64,000 nt of DNA from positions 1-64,000 of the forward strand of contig JAAVCP010000028.1 of NCBI GenBank assembly GCA_014802265.1, written 5' to 3'. This DNA comes from Bacteroides sp. (GTDB lineage: Bacteria > Bacteroidota > Bacteroidia > Bacteroidales > Muribaculaceae). The notes beneath the pieces are model-generated. The model was not told the DNA's origin, made no database searches, and saw nothing but the letters and a program-made list of their open reading frames with translations. Positions 26,845 to 35,862 of the stretch are shown piece by piece (positions within the stretch are counted from its first letter, which is position 1; each line of letters begins with the position of its first letter). The position numbers and the translations under genes were made by a program.

Positions 26845-27577
26845 ATTTGAGGAATGTAATCAATATCAAAATGCCCTCTGCCAAGAGCCGATTTGATCTG
26901 TCAACTCATTTTTCTAATATTGAAGAGTTAATTGGGAAAAATGAGAAAATTCTCAGACTTGCCTGCCGAAAAATGCAGCCTAATGGTATTCACCTATATA
27001 AGACAATGGATTTCAATTTCCATAATTCACCATATTGGTTATCGAAGTGTTGAGAATGGCAAAAGAAATAGGTTTTGAATTAGCAGATAAATATACATGT
27101 ATATTGACCCAAATCACAATAAAATAGACCGTAAGCGGACACGCTATACTACTTCTGTGCCAGCCCACGCCTATTTCTTTGTTTTCAGAAAAAAATAACT
27201 AATTATGCTGACCTCTCCATTCTCATCACCATAGACAATATACATTGACCCGGCTTAACGGGGGTAAGTTAGGAAATGCGTGAAGCAGTGGTTTAATATG
27301 GTTCCTAAGCAACTACGGTAGAAACTATGAGCTGAAAAATTAAAAACTAGAGTTGGTGTGACTGCACCGACGAGGGTGTGTTTACTATTTTTATTAAATC
27401 AAAATCCATGATATATTTATTTTTGAGAATATAGGACATTATATTGGTAAATCAGACTATGATTTCCATAAACTTACATACGGGTCAATGTGTTTTATTA
27501 TCAAATACAAATTTACAGATAACTATTAAAAGCAAGAACAATCAAATAATAAATATGAACTCTTAAAAATATTAATT
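26845..27577. other. Long intergenic region with paired elements
   Basis: No secure gene. A 60-codon plus-strand frame (26874-27053, MPSAKSRFDLSTHFSNIEEL...) is not recognised. From 27230 to 27400 the sequence has RNA-like pairing, notably TTAGGAA (27269-27275) with TTCCTAA (27302-27308), followed by short G+C-rich stems. No known riboswitch or small-RNA family could be matched by eye. Confidence 0.35.
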
Positions 27578-27751
27578 ATGGATCACGAAAAAAGTATTGC
27601 CCATTCAGGGCTGCATCTTGGTTTTGAAATTATCAAAATAGGACTCAAAATCGCCGCGGTTGCGGCAGCCTTCTGCACAGTGAACGAACTACGTAAGCTC
27701 CACGAATCGATGGAGAAGCACCGTGAGCATCATCTTCTCCCTCATAAATAA
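27578..27751 (+). CDS. Small single-TM protein
   Basis: 57 residues (MDHEKSIAHSGLHLGFEIIK ... LLPHK) with one hydrophobic helix (about residues 16-37, IIKIGLKIAAVAAAFCTV) and a His/Glu/Lys-rich C-terminus (HESMEKHREHH). The start follows an A+T-rich leader. Amphipathic and charge-biased composition suggests a genuine small membrane protein. Family and function unknown. Confidence 0.5.
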   Translation: MDHEKSIAHSGLHLGFEIIKIGLKIAAVAAAFCTVNELRKLHESMEKHREHHLLPHK

Positions 27752-27902
27752 ATCCTAATCCGAACTGCATCTCAAAAGTTTGACAAAAAGTTTTTGAGGT
27801 GCAGTAATATTAATACGGGGACTGTTTTTTATTATATTGGAGAAATAAAAAGAGTCCAAGTGGTTGGAACTTATTGAAACCCAAATCAAAAATAAATAAT
27901 TA

Positions 27903-30101
27903 GTGAGGACTTATTTTCTTACATTATTCTTGGTTGCCGTCTCTCTCATCGGATACGGCAACCAACGTGTCGGTCTTGTGCTGAGTGGCGGGGGTGCCAA
28001 GGGAGTAGCCCATATCGGAGTAATTAAAGCTCTCGAAGAGAATGATATCCCAATCGACTATATAGCGGGCACCTCTATGGGGGCTATCATTGCCGGACTT
28101 TATGCAAGCGGGTACTCTCCTGATGAAATGCTTCAATTAGTAACATCACAAGATTTCCAATATTGGAGCAGTGGTGTTATCGACCCTGAGTTACGGGTCT
28201 ATATAAGCACTCCCGAAGAATCACCGGCTATGGTAAGCTTTCCCATCGGCAATGACTCAGTAGCAAAGAGTGTACCTCAGTGTCTTATCGGGCCGAATGC
28301 CATGAATTTTCCATTTATGAGACTATTCTTAGCCCAAACTGTAGCTTGTGATGGCAATTTTGATAAGCTGTTTGTACCGTTGCGCACTGTAAGTTCCAAC
28401 CTTGAGGCTCAACGACCTGAGATAGCACGTTCCGGCGACCTTACTACTGCCATACGTGCATCAATGTCTATCCCGGTGGTTTTCTGTCCTGTTGAAATCC
28501 GTGACACTCTTCATTATGATGGGGGAATATTTGATAATTTTCCTGTTGATGTGATGCGTGAGGATTTTCATCCGGATATCATTATTGGTTCTGACGTGCA
28601 TACACCCAATCCTCATCCGGTGCCTAATATAGTCAATCAGGTTGAAGATCTTGCCGTGCGTCCACAATCATACGAACTTCCTGCCGAAGAGGGGATTAAA
28701 ATACACATGAACCTCTCAAAATATAATATACTTGATTTTGCACGCGGAAAGGAAATTTTTGAAGTAGGCTATCGTAAAGGTCTTTCCATGATTGACAGTA
28801 TTTCACAACGGATAACCGCACGCCGTCCGGCAACTGAAGTAGCATATCGAAGGACTGAGTTTAAAAACAGCCTCCCTGACATAGAATTTGAAAAAGTAAT
28901 CTGTGACGGCGGCACAACAAAACAAAACAACTATATCGCATCCCAATTCCAGTCGGGAAAATCAGGCAAAATCTCAATAGAAGATGCTCGTCTTGGATAT
29001 TACAGTGCGATATCTTCCGAGCAGATTGCCAATCTGAATATCCAAGGAAAGATTAATGTCACCGGTGGTCTTGATCTGCAACTCAAAGCTTATCCACGCT
29101 CTCCATGGAGCATTGATTTAGGAGCATATATTACAACTACAACCACCAACATGCTATATGCAGCCCTTAACTATCGAACTCTTAAAGCAAAATCAATAAA
29201 TACTGCCTTACGAGGCTGGGTGGGGATTAACTATATGGCATCGGAACTGCTTGCATCAATCCGCTTTGGTGGAGAGCGTCCTTACAGTCTTGGATTGCAA
29301 GCTGTGGTGTCGCGCCATAATCTGAATATAGGTGAAAAATATTTCTTCCAGATTCACGATGCCCGCTATGTCAAGAACTTTGAGGGATTTGGAAGAGCCG
29401 ACCTCATTACTGTGGCAACGGGTACTCACGGGATTGCCCGCCTTCAGGCAGGGTATGGCTATATCTCTTCTCAACTCCACCATCCCGAGGGTGGCAACCT
29501 AAAGATTAACCATCAACTTGGTCAGCTTGCAATGCGATATGACTATAATACTTTAAACGCTATAATGTATCCCCTATATGGTTTCGCCGTACACAGTTCT
29601 TTCATGGGGCTTATCGGTAAGCATCATGAAAAATGGCTTCAACTTGATACAGAAGTGACTAAATATTGGAAACTTACCAGACGCTTTTCATTAGGTGGAT
29701 ACGGACATTTGCTTGCCTCAGGACGAAAGATTCCGCGAAATATCGAGACCGCATATATTGATGCCCCGGCATTTATGCCCACACCCTCTTGCTTTAATGC
29801 ACTGAACCCTTCGTTTCGGGCATATTCATTCTTGGGGATGGGAATTAATACGGTATGGTTGCCCTTCGGCAATGTGCAACTCCGCGGTTCGTTCAATATA
29901 TTTGTCCCATGGCAAAGAATCGGAAGTGACCGGAAGGTAGATAGCTGTGAGTTTCTCGGGCAGCTTGCAGCCGTGTTCCATATAAAGAAAGTAATGGCAA
30001 GTGCTTATGGGAACTATCGCACAGGTAATGACAGGGACAAGGGTTTTCATGCCGGAATATCAATCGGGGTTCTTCTTCCAGCTCCTCAGTTTCTACGCTA
30101 A
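27903..30101 (+). CDS. Patatin-like phospholipase with outer-membrane barrel
   Basis: 732 residues starting at GTG; an in-frame stop two codons upstream excludes an earlier start. A signal peptide is followed by the patatin domain: oxyanion GGGAKG (29-34), nucleophile GTSMG with S58, and catalytic Asp in DGG (D206). A POTRA-like segment (about 310-400) and a C-terminal beta-barrel of the BamA/TamA type follow, as in PlpD (type Vd autotransporters). The patatin domain is probably displayed at or released from the cell surface and hydrolyses phospholipids. The C-terminal aromatic (Phe/Leu-Arg) suits a barrel end. Monocistronic. Confidence 0.9.
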   Translation: MRTYFLTLFLVAVSLIGYGNQRVGLVLSGGGAKGVAHIGVIKALEENDIPIDYIAGTSMGAIIAGLYASGYSPDEMLQLVTSQDFQYWSSGVIDPELRVYISTPEESPAMVSFPIGNDSVAKSVPQCLIGPNAMNFPFMRLFLAQTVACDGNFDKLFVPLRTVSSNLEAQRPEIARSGDLTTAIRASMSIPVVFCPVEIRDTLHYDGGIFDNFPVDVMREDFHPDIIIGSDVHTPNPHPVPNIVNQVEDLAVRPQSYELPAEEGIKIHMNLSKYNILDFARGKEIFEVGYRKGLSMIDSISQRITARRPATEVAYRRTEFKNSLPDIEFEKVICDGGTTKQNNYIASQFQSGKSGKISIEDARLGYYSAISSEQIANLNIQGKINVTGGLDLQLKAYPRSPWSIDLGAYITTTTTNMLYAALNYRTLKAKSINTALRGWVGINYMASELLASIRFGGERPYSLGLQAVVSRHNLNIGEKYFFQIHDARYVKNFEGFGRADLITVATGTHGIARLQAGYGYISSQLHHPEGGNLKINHQLGQLAMRYDYNTLNAIMYPLYGFAVHSSFMGLIGKHHEKWLQLDTEVTKYWKLTRRFSLGGYGHLLASGRKIPRNIETAYIDAPAFMPTPSCFNALNPSFRAYSFLGMGINTVWLPFGNVQLRGSFNIFVPWQRIGSDRKVDSCEFLGQLAAVFHIKKVMASAYGNYRTGNDRDKGFHAGISIGVLLPAPQFLR

Positions 30102-30126
30102 TTGCCTTTGGACGCGGCTTCATTCC

Positions 30127-30148
30127 TTATCCCGAACTTGCGTTAATA
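30127..30148 (+). repeat. IS-end-like motif, third copy
   Basis: TTATCCCGAACTTGCGTTAATA, near-identical to 19112-19133 (two mismatches in the first 19 bp). It lies between the patatin stop and a truncated reading frame, as if one IS end remained after deletion. Confidence 0.5.
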
Positions 30149-30156
30149 CGAAAGTT

Positions 30157-30327
30157 GACAATAAACGATTTATCCGAGCAGCAATAAATGCTCTGAATGC
30201 CAAGTATCCTTTCAGACAATTTAAAGATGTATTATATCGGTATAATCTTGAAAATGATTGGTATGCTTACCAAGAGGAGGCATGCAAGTAATATGTGGCT
30301 GATGAGTTAGATATTGTTTTGAGATAG
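30157..30327 (+). pseudogene. C-terminal remnant of UPF0158-like protein
   Basis: The frame RFIRAAINALNAKYPFRQFK then DVLYRYNLENDWYAYQEEAC matches the end of UPF0158-family proteins (F+FKD...+WY.F+..A). A TAA at 30289-30291 interrupts it and YVADELDIVLR follows in the same frame. The N-terminal part is missing, replaced by the IS-end-like motif. Confidence 0.5.
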
Positions 30328-30343
30328 ATATGCCATCTAACCA

Positions 30344-30382
30344 ATTAATGCTCAATGGGAATAGTTACCATTGAGCATTAAT
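30344..30382. terminator. Bidirectional terminator hairpin
   Basis: ATTAATGCTCAATGG (30344-30358) and its exact complement (30368-30382) form a 15-bp stem with a 9-nt loop, followed by a short T-run, between convergent genes. Confidence 0.6.
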
Positions 30383-30442
30383 CTTTAGACATTTTAGGTC
30401 ATTATATTAAAAGTTTTCTTCATCTGAATGTTAGAAGCAAGC

Positions 30443-30943
30443 CTATTGTTTTACCCAGATTAATTTATCCGTGTCATATCCTCGCTTCTGAGCTTCAGTT
30501 AGGATCAGATCTTTTATTTTATCGGAAATTTGCGGAGTGCGTGAGAGAATCCACAGGTAATCATCACTGCCACTACCCACAAGGGCATATTGATAGTCAT
30601 CGTCAAGAAGCATAATACGATAATCAGAGTAAAACGGACCCCAGAATGAAACACGAAGCAGAGACGGTGTGTCGGTAAGTTTGGCGACTCCCTTTGCCTC
30701 GGATAGTTTTCCGTTTTTCATCCCCGTGTTCAACACGTCTACCTTTCCATCTTTGCGAAGATTATAGGTCGCCTTGGTCTGTTCCATACCACGTTCAAAC
30801 TTATGGTCGAAATGCGCAATTTCGTACCAGCTCCCTAAATATCGGTTCAGATCAAAGTCATTCACTACGGAATTGTCTACCGTCGGTTTGCTGCATCCTG
30901 CCAGTAGGCAAAGCAGCATGGATAAGTTAATCAGCTTTTTCAT
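30443..30943 (-). CDS. Lipocalin family lipoprotein (Blc-like)
   Basis: 166 residues. Lipobox LLAGC with C17 places it in the outer membrane. The lipocalin SCR1 motif appears as LGSWYEIAHFDHKFERG, SCR3-like YLWILSRTPQISD is near the end, and YDTDKLIWVKQ closes the barrel. Length and spacing match bacterial Blc, which binds fatty acids or lysophospholipids during envelope stress. The patatin phospholipase just upstream on the opposite strand produces such lipids, a suggestive pairing. No lesion. Confidence 0.9.
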   Translation of the reverse strand: MKKLINLSMLLCLLAGCSKPTVDNSVVNDFDLNRYLGSWYEIAHFDHKFERGMEQTKATYNLRKDGKVDVLNTGMKNGKLSEAKGVAKLTDTPSLLRVSFWGPFYSDYRIMLLDDDYQYALVGSGSDDYLWILSRTPQISDKIKDLILTEAQKRGYDTDKLIWVKQ

Positions 30944-31071
30944 GTTGCTTATATTTTTATTGATACCAAAGATACCTTATTAACAACAATCCCCCTAAAA
31001 AGCAACTGATCAGTAAAAATTTTAACGACTTTTATTTTTTAACATCCGATATTGTGTGCTCAAATAAGTGA

Positions 31072-31551
31072 TCAGCACAAGATCTCTTCCATTCCGACCT
31101 TCATAGGTTTCATGCCCAAAGCCTCATAGAAACGTATGGCACCAGGATTACAGCTCCAGACATTAAGCGTGAGATTATAGACCCCCTCGCCTTTCGCATA
31201 ATCCTTAATAAACTCATATATCTTTCTGCCAATTCCCTGTCCCCTATGATGAATATCAATGCATATGTCGTCAATATAAAGGGTCTTTACATTAGTTAGG
31301 TTATGGCTACCCGAATGATCCTGAAAAATACCGAAACAATACCCTGTTACCTCTCCATTTTTATCAATCACCACAAAGACCGGTGTATTTGGATCAGTAA
31401 TTATTTTCGTAAGGTCGACAGATGTATACTTGGTGCATCCATGCCGGAAAAGGTCAGGTCTGCCATCGGCATGCACGTCGTTCACTTGCCGAAGGAGATG
31501 CATTATTTTCCCTATGTCCTTGTTTTCTGCTTTTCTAATCTTCAATTCCAT
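31072..31551 (-). CDS. GNAT family N-acetyltransferase
   Basis: 159 residues with the GNAT fold order: N-terminal IRKAENKDIGKIMHLLRQV, central strand YIDDICIDIHHRGQGIGRKI (motif A, acetyl-CoA pyrophosphate loop RGQGIG), and C-terminal LNVWSCNPGAIRFYEALGM (motif B). It transfers an acetyl group from acetyl-CoA to an amine; the acceptor is unknown. Monocistronic. Confidence 0.9.
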   Translation of the reverse strand: MELKIRKAENKDIGKIMHLLRQVNDVHADGRPDLFRHGCTKYTSVDLTKIITDPNTPVFVVIDKNGEVTGYCFGIFQDHSGSHNLTNVKTLYIDDICIDIHHRGQGIGRKIYEFIKDYAKGEGVYNLTLNVWSCNPGAIRFYEALGMKPMKVGMEEILC

Positions 31552-31742
31552 TTTATAAGTAATTTTTATTACGAGTAGTTTGAAAAACCTTTTCCATCAG
31601 GTCATAAGATAATCACCAATGCAACTCGTTATGCAATGCAAAGATAATTATTTTTTATCGTCTTGGCAATAGGGATGAACTAATCTGAGGAATTTGATTT
31701 GAATAAATCAGCGATATTTTGTAATTTAGCAATGCAAGCTGC

Positions 31743-32445
31743 TTATCTGCCAGGGTTACAGCCGGTAGCGATAGCGGAATACTCTGCGTCATCACGCAGC
31801 CTGCCCACAACCTTGAATCCAAGCTTGTCAGCACCTGTGACAAAGTTGTAATTCGCAAACAGGCAGTCTCCCACAAGAATGTCAGAGATTTTGAGGAGCT
31901 GTTCCCTGTGGTCGGATATCGCCCTGAGGCACTTCGCTGTCTGACCTGTCACGTTTGTCCCTCATGTGCTCAAGACAGGACGGTGTGCGCCCCTTCGTGG
32001 AGAGTGGCATTGTCTGGACGGCGAAAAGGAACCCCGCATCGCTGAGACCTGCGGCAATCTAGGTGAACCCCAGGATCTCAAGACCCCGTTTCACCGTGCC
32101 GGCACACCCCGACCAATACCGTACAAGACCAGGGGTCTTGCCGTCGGATTTGCAGAGAAAGCTGTGGTCAAGCGCGATGGCGCACCTGTGTCCGGCTTCT
32201 TCAAGAGGCATACCGCTGTTGAAGGCGCACCAGTAGAACTCCCTCTTGAAGTTCTGTCTGAAGCGGCTCTCGCAGGAGCCCCCGTACCGTGCCATCGACA
32301 GACAACTGAGTCTTCCGTATATTGTCAATATCAGAATCATTGTCTCGGTGAGGAAACTTTCAAAATTTTTTCGTACCTTCGCAGCCCGGTTGAGAGCAGA
32401 CGCTACAATCGTTCTTACTTGGTCAAGTGGCTGAATTTTATTCAT
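31743..32445 (-). pseudogene. Broken IS4-type transposase
   Basis: The first 128 residues (MNKIQPLDQVRTIVASALNR ... FWCAFNSG; AIALDHSFLCKSDGKTPG then VRYWSGCAGTVKRGLEILGF) match Bacteroidetes IS4-type transposases up to GLEILGF. A stop and frame change follow, and a second piece (LLKISDILVGDCLFANYNF and LGFKVVGRLRDDAEY) continues the DDE domain at 31930-31743. The gene is interrupted by frameshifts and lacks its C-terminal third. Confidence 0.75.
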
Positions 32446-32602
32446 AACTTATTGGTTTACAGCTTCAAAATTATGACAAATTTGGCACTTGATCAAATTT
32501 TATTGACACTTATTTTACTGATAATCAATGATATAAATATGTTTTACAGCATATTTTCAATACTCAAAATTTTTAACGAACTATTGTAATTAAAATATAA
32601 GC

Positions 32603-32634
32603 GATTGACAAGTTTAAAAATAAACTTGTCAATC
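32603..32634. repeat. 14-bp perfect palindrome before ATPase relic
   Basis: GATTGACAAGTTTA (32603-32616), an AAAA loop, and the exact reverse complement (32621-32634), followed by a T-run. It could act as a terminator, but it lies in front of another DUF4143 ATPase relic, as do similar palindromes at 1690 and 26774. Confidence 0.55.
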
Positions 32635-32654
32635 ATTTTTTGTTGTGTTTTACT

Positions 32655-32891
32655 ACCTCAGCCAGTTAATCGGTGTTATGAATACTCCCGATATAAAGAT
32701 TGTGACCGGTATCAGACGATCCGGTAAATCACAACTTTTATAAGACATAAGCGACTTTCAAGCGAGATGTAGGGCCTCTGTTGCAGATACGGGATGCCAA
32801 TCCCAAATTGTTGCTTGCACGTACACGAAATGAGAAAACAGATTACGAAGACGTAAGAATAGTGGATATTCCTCGCTGGCTCATGAAATAA
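32655..32891 (+). pseudogene. Internally deleted AAA/DUF4143 ATPase
   Basis: The 5' piece reads [20 protein letters not shown] then RRSGKSQLL (Walker A) and stops at TAA about 32740. From 32776 a second piece, LLQIRDANPKLLLARTRNEK then TDYEDVRIVDIPRWL, is the typical C-terminal end of the same family. Only about 80 of 400 residues remain, so the gene suffered a large internal deletion. Confidence 0.65.
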
Positions 32892-33024
32892 CTGCAATAT
32901 GCGAAATATGATTGAAAGTAACGTATGAAAAAATTTATTTTCTTCCTGTAGTCTGCTATTCCTATACTGTAGGAGAAAATACCATAAATCAAAGATGTCC
33001 TTCTATAGAGTGTAGTAATATATC

Positions 33025-33135
33025 AACAAGTTATGCTTGGCTCCTGACTTAGCTCAGCTATGTGGAGTGCTGAATCAGGCAGTCAAGCGTAAGATTCAGC
33101 GTTTCCCTGATGGCCTCTATGTTACAGCTGACTAA
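33025..33135 (+). pseudogene. ORF6N-domain remnant
   Basis: The frame LAPDLAQLCGVLNQAVKR then KIQRFPDGLY resembles the ORF6N domain (DLAxLYGVxTKxLNxxVKRNxxRFP), with three residues missing between CGV and LNQ. ORF6N proteins are phage-derived DNA-binding proteins. Only this 35-residue core survives. Confidence 0.55.
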
Positions 33136-33149
33136 AGAAAGATCGGGGG

Positions 33150-33182
33150 TGTGGATAATTAAGGTTTATGGCACATCCCCCA
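33150..33182. terminator. G+C-rich hairpin near operon end
   Basis: GGGGGTGTG and CACATCCCCC pair with one bulge. The hairpin lies just past the stop of the reverse-strand lipoprotein gene (33196) and can terminate that operon. Confidence 0.4.
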
Positions 33183-33195
33183 TAATGACATAAAA

Positions 33196-33864
33196 TCAAT
33201 CGTGTACTGCCCTTACAGCATTTAGCGAATAGGGCTCGCACCAATAGAATTGACGTTGGCCGGATGACACATCAAACATTATATGATTTAGCCCCTCCTT
33301 CACAATATCGAAATCTGTAGGAGCGCCAAACCAATAGTTACCTTCACGATTAGGATCGGTTCCACCTTTATCAGGGATATCCAGGTCTTTGAAATTTTCA
33401 GGCTGATAATTGCTTCCTGTGCATGGCAAAAAGATGGAGTTACCGTTCCGACCAGTCACCCGATAGCCCTTGCGTCCATTGATGGTCTCCACCGTCCAAG
33501 TACATTCATCTCTCAACTCACGAAATTCATCGCCTGTAGGCATTCTCCAGCCATTACCCATCTTGGCAGATGCGATATCATATTCCGTATTGGTTATGTT
33601 CGATCCGTGATTCACATACTTCATCGTCCCTTTTGTATTACCCAGTGGTACACGTACACCAACCCCTTCCGGAGTATCAGCACCCACATTACATTCGGCT
33701 CAGTTGACACTGAGACCCAAATCCACTCCCGGCCTTTCCACAGCTTTCACAGTTTCTTCAACTCCAACCGCTATCGAATCAGCATTTCCACTATGCTTCG
33801 CTCCACAACTGACCATCCATATAGGTGTCAGGGCGAGAAGTATCATTCTTAAGGCATTCTTCAT
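33196..33864 (-). pseudogene. FISUMP-like lipoprotein with in-frame TGA
   Basis: From the ATG at 33864 a lipoprotein signal (MKNALRMILLALTPIWMVSC, C20) leads into VDLGLSVN-stop-AECNVGADTPEG. The TGA at 33700-33702 occupies the Trp position of the well-known LGLSVKWA(E/T)CNVGA segment. The remaining 163 residues are intact and typical of FISUMP-like domains (GNGWRMPTGDEFRELRDEC ... YWFGAPTD ... NAVRAVHD). It is the last gene of a reverse-strand set of four. A single TGG to TGA change explains the break. Confidence 0.8.
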
Positions 33865-33900
33865 AAAACATTTATCTTTTGTCATTACACACTATATTTC

Positions 33901-35184
33901 TTATATGCGTGGCAGTTCAAATTTTCTTACTCCCTGCCCGTGAATATTTACCAAAATAGGAACTGCCGACATTATTGGCTCTGCCACTTTGAATAGTGTC
34001 TCCAAATCATCATCGTTTATTTTAGAAAGATCCAGTTCATATCCATTCTTTGTCAATTCTTCCCCATAGAAAACAAAATTGCTTTCGTCTATATTAATTC
34101 GTTTGCCTTTCTCTCTGGAACAAAGGAGCCAACCTAACATCCATTTGAAGATAACCATACCGTCAATCTCCTTTCCCATCAGCAAAGGAGCCTCTCCACA
34201 ATCGGGCAATTCTCCAATCATGAGCCACAACCCGGGATAGGCAGTAGAAGACATCTTATGTACCCTGCTCCTGAGTTCCTCGTTAGAAATCTGCTCAACG
34301 CTTACCAGTGGGTCTCGCTGCATCTGTCTGACAAATTTTGATGAAACAACAGGTTCATAACTAAAATTATCTACAACTATTTCAGTCCACCCTTCCGGAT
34401 CGTATGATTCCGTAGACGATGCAAAAACTGCTCCCTGCTCCGGATGCCAAGGCATGAATGTACGTGTAAAAACTTGGGTATCTATATCCGCATCCTCAGA
34501 TTGCAACCAATATCCTTCTTCCTCATAGCCAGGACGCGGCTTGAAGTATCCGAGCCTTGGAGCTTTGGAATCTCTGTAGCAGCGTACGTTAACTCCGGGG
34601 GCTGTGATTGAATATAAACTCAGATTTGGTTTTTTTAGGGATTCCATGGAATGACGAGTGAACTTCCAAGGTTTTAGACCGATTGAGTATGTTTTACTGA
34701 GTGGCTGACCTTTATTGACTCCGGGGAGGTTTACAGGCTCTGATTCATCAACCCAGCCTTTCAAGTATACATAATCGTCGGTTACATCAATGTCTACCTC
34801 GCCGTAGCCACCTGTCAGAGTAATCATCGGGAGGGCTTTATGATTGCCGGACACCTGATACACCGTCTGATAATCTATCTCCATTCCTCCCCCATTTTCT
34901 ATAAAAAACACACAGTTAGAAGCACTGTCATACCATGGGGTAAATATTCTCCATCCGATTCCGACACCGTCATAACCATCTATCTGAGTATCCTCCCCAC
35001 GTTTAGTATTGTAGCAATGCAGCTCTCCATTATCAAAATAATAGACTCGCCCGGGGATTGTGATTAATTTATCGTTACCATCAATCCGGGGCATCGGTTT
35101 TTTTACAGTCGTTCCCGCGCAGACTGTAAGGACAAACAGTGTTCCCAATACTACTGTCATCCAATTTCTAAGATTATATTTCAT
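33901..35184 (-). CDS. Secreted hypothetical protein
   Basis: 427 residues from the ATG at 35184, with a signal peptide (MKYNLRNWMTVVLGTLFVLT). The first half contains repeated beta segments (IPGRVYYFDNGELHCYNT; GWRIFTPWYDSASNCVFFIE; DVTDDYVYLKGWVDE) that may form a propeller. The second half is mixed alpha/beta. No catalytic motif is recognised. It follows the lipoprotein gene by 20 bp and precedes the FISUMP-like gene by 36 bp, so it is part of a reverse-strand operon for envelope proteins. Confidence 0.65.
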   Translation of the reverse strand: MKYNLRNWMTVVLGTLFVLTVCAGTTVKKPMPRIDGNDKLITIPGRVYYFDNGELHCYNTKRGEDTQIDGYDGVGIGWRIFTPWYDSASNCVFFIENGGGMEIDYQTVYQVSGNHKALPMITLTGGYGEVDIDVTDDYVYLKGWVDESEPVNLPGVNKGQPLSKTYSIGLKPWKFTRHSMESLKKPNLSLYSITAPGVNVRCYRDSKAPRLGYFKPRPGYEEEGYWLQSEDADIDTQVFTRTFMPWHPEQGAVFASSTESYDPEGWTEIVVDNFSYEPVVSSKFVRQMQRDPLVSVEQISNEELRSRVHKMSSTAYPGLWLMIGELPDCGEAPLLMGKEIDGMVIFKWMLGWLLCSREKGKRINIDESNFVFYGEELTKNGYELDLSKINDDDLETLFKVAEPIMSAVPILVNIHGQGVRKFELPRI

Positions 35185-35204
35185 AATATATGGATTATTA
35201 ATCA

Positions 35205-35792
35205 TCACTCATTCAATATTTCTCCCTGCGATACAGGAATATTCACGAAGTCCATACGGTTGGCAGCAAGAACTATATCTGTCGGCTTCACCTTGCTTAC
35301 ATTAACACTCATAGAGAAGGCGGTAGCATTGATATCAAAATCCTTGATTGTGAAAGAGCCTCTGATGGTTTGATTGGGAAGAAACGTTACCTGTCGACCT
35401 TGACCGGAAGTGCTGTATCTATCTCCATTGATGGTAGCGATCACGTCTGAATCAAACGCAGTGGCAGAACAGATATAGGTATTGCCAAGGTTGTCATGGC
35501 CTGCATCCCGGTTTAGATAGAAGGTAAGCGTTACGTCCTGACCAAAACCGGTGTTGGTAAGTGTATATTCAATCTGGAGGGATGTGCCGTTACGTTGCAC
35601 ACTTAGCATACGGAAATCCATACGATAGTCAAACAATCTGATGTAAGATTGGGGATACTCTATCCATGGATAGACATTAAGACTCTGCTCCGGTTCATCC
35701 TCTTTGTTGCTGCACGAAGATAGCAGTGTGCATAGTGAGGGGGCAATGAACATTAAAATTGCCCAAGGCAAAAAATAATAAGATTTTTTCAT
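35205..35792 (-). CDS. Hypothetical lipoprotein
   Basis: 195 residues. The signal peptide ends in LLSSC (C27), followed by SNKEDEPEQ, an acidic linker that often directs Bacteroidetes lipoproteins to the cell surface. The rest is predicted beta sandwich (LQIEYTLTNTGFGQDVTLTF; VTFLPNQTIRGSFTIKD). No family assigned. It sits between the zinc-ribbon membrane protein and the secreted protein in the same orientation. Confidence 0.65.
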   Translation of the reverse strand: MKKSYYFLPWAILMFIAPSLCTLLSSCSNKEDEPEQSLNVYPWIEYPQSYIRLFDYRMDFRMLSVQRNGTSLQIEYTLTNTGFGQDVTLTFYLNRDAGHDNLGNTYICSATAFDSDVIATINGDRYSTSGQGRQVTFLPNQTIRGSFTIKDFDINATAFSMSVNVSKVKPTDIVLAANRMDFVNIPVSQGEILNE

Positions 35793-35862
35793 TGTATTTT
35801 GTATTTTTTGAAATGATTAGTCATGTTTTAAAGTTTAATTTGCGTTTCTAATTATTTACTCG

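Noticed and set aside
26823-27053. 76-codon plus-strand frame upstream of the DUF4143 ATPase
   Set aside because: The first part overlaps the ATPase promoter on the other strand, no family is recognised and no promoter precedes it. Kept only as a note in the intergenic entry.
3259-33702. Stop-codon recoding (TGA as Trp, TAG/TAA as Gln) to explain the in-frame stops
   Set aside because: Many intact genes end cleanly in TGA, TAG or TAA at the expected protein end (for example jetC and IS110 with TGA), and relics with stops also carry frameshifts. Decay is the simpler reading.
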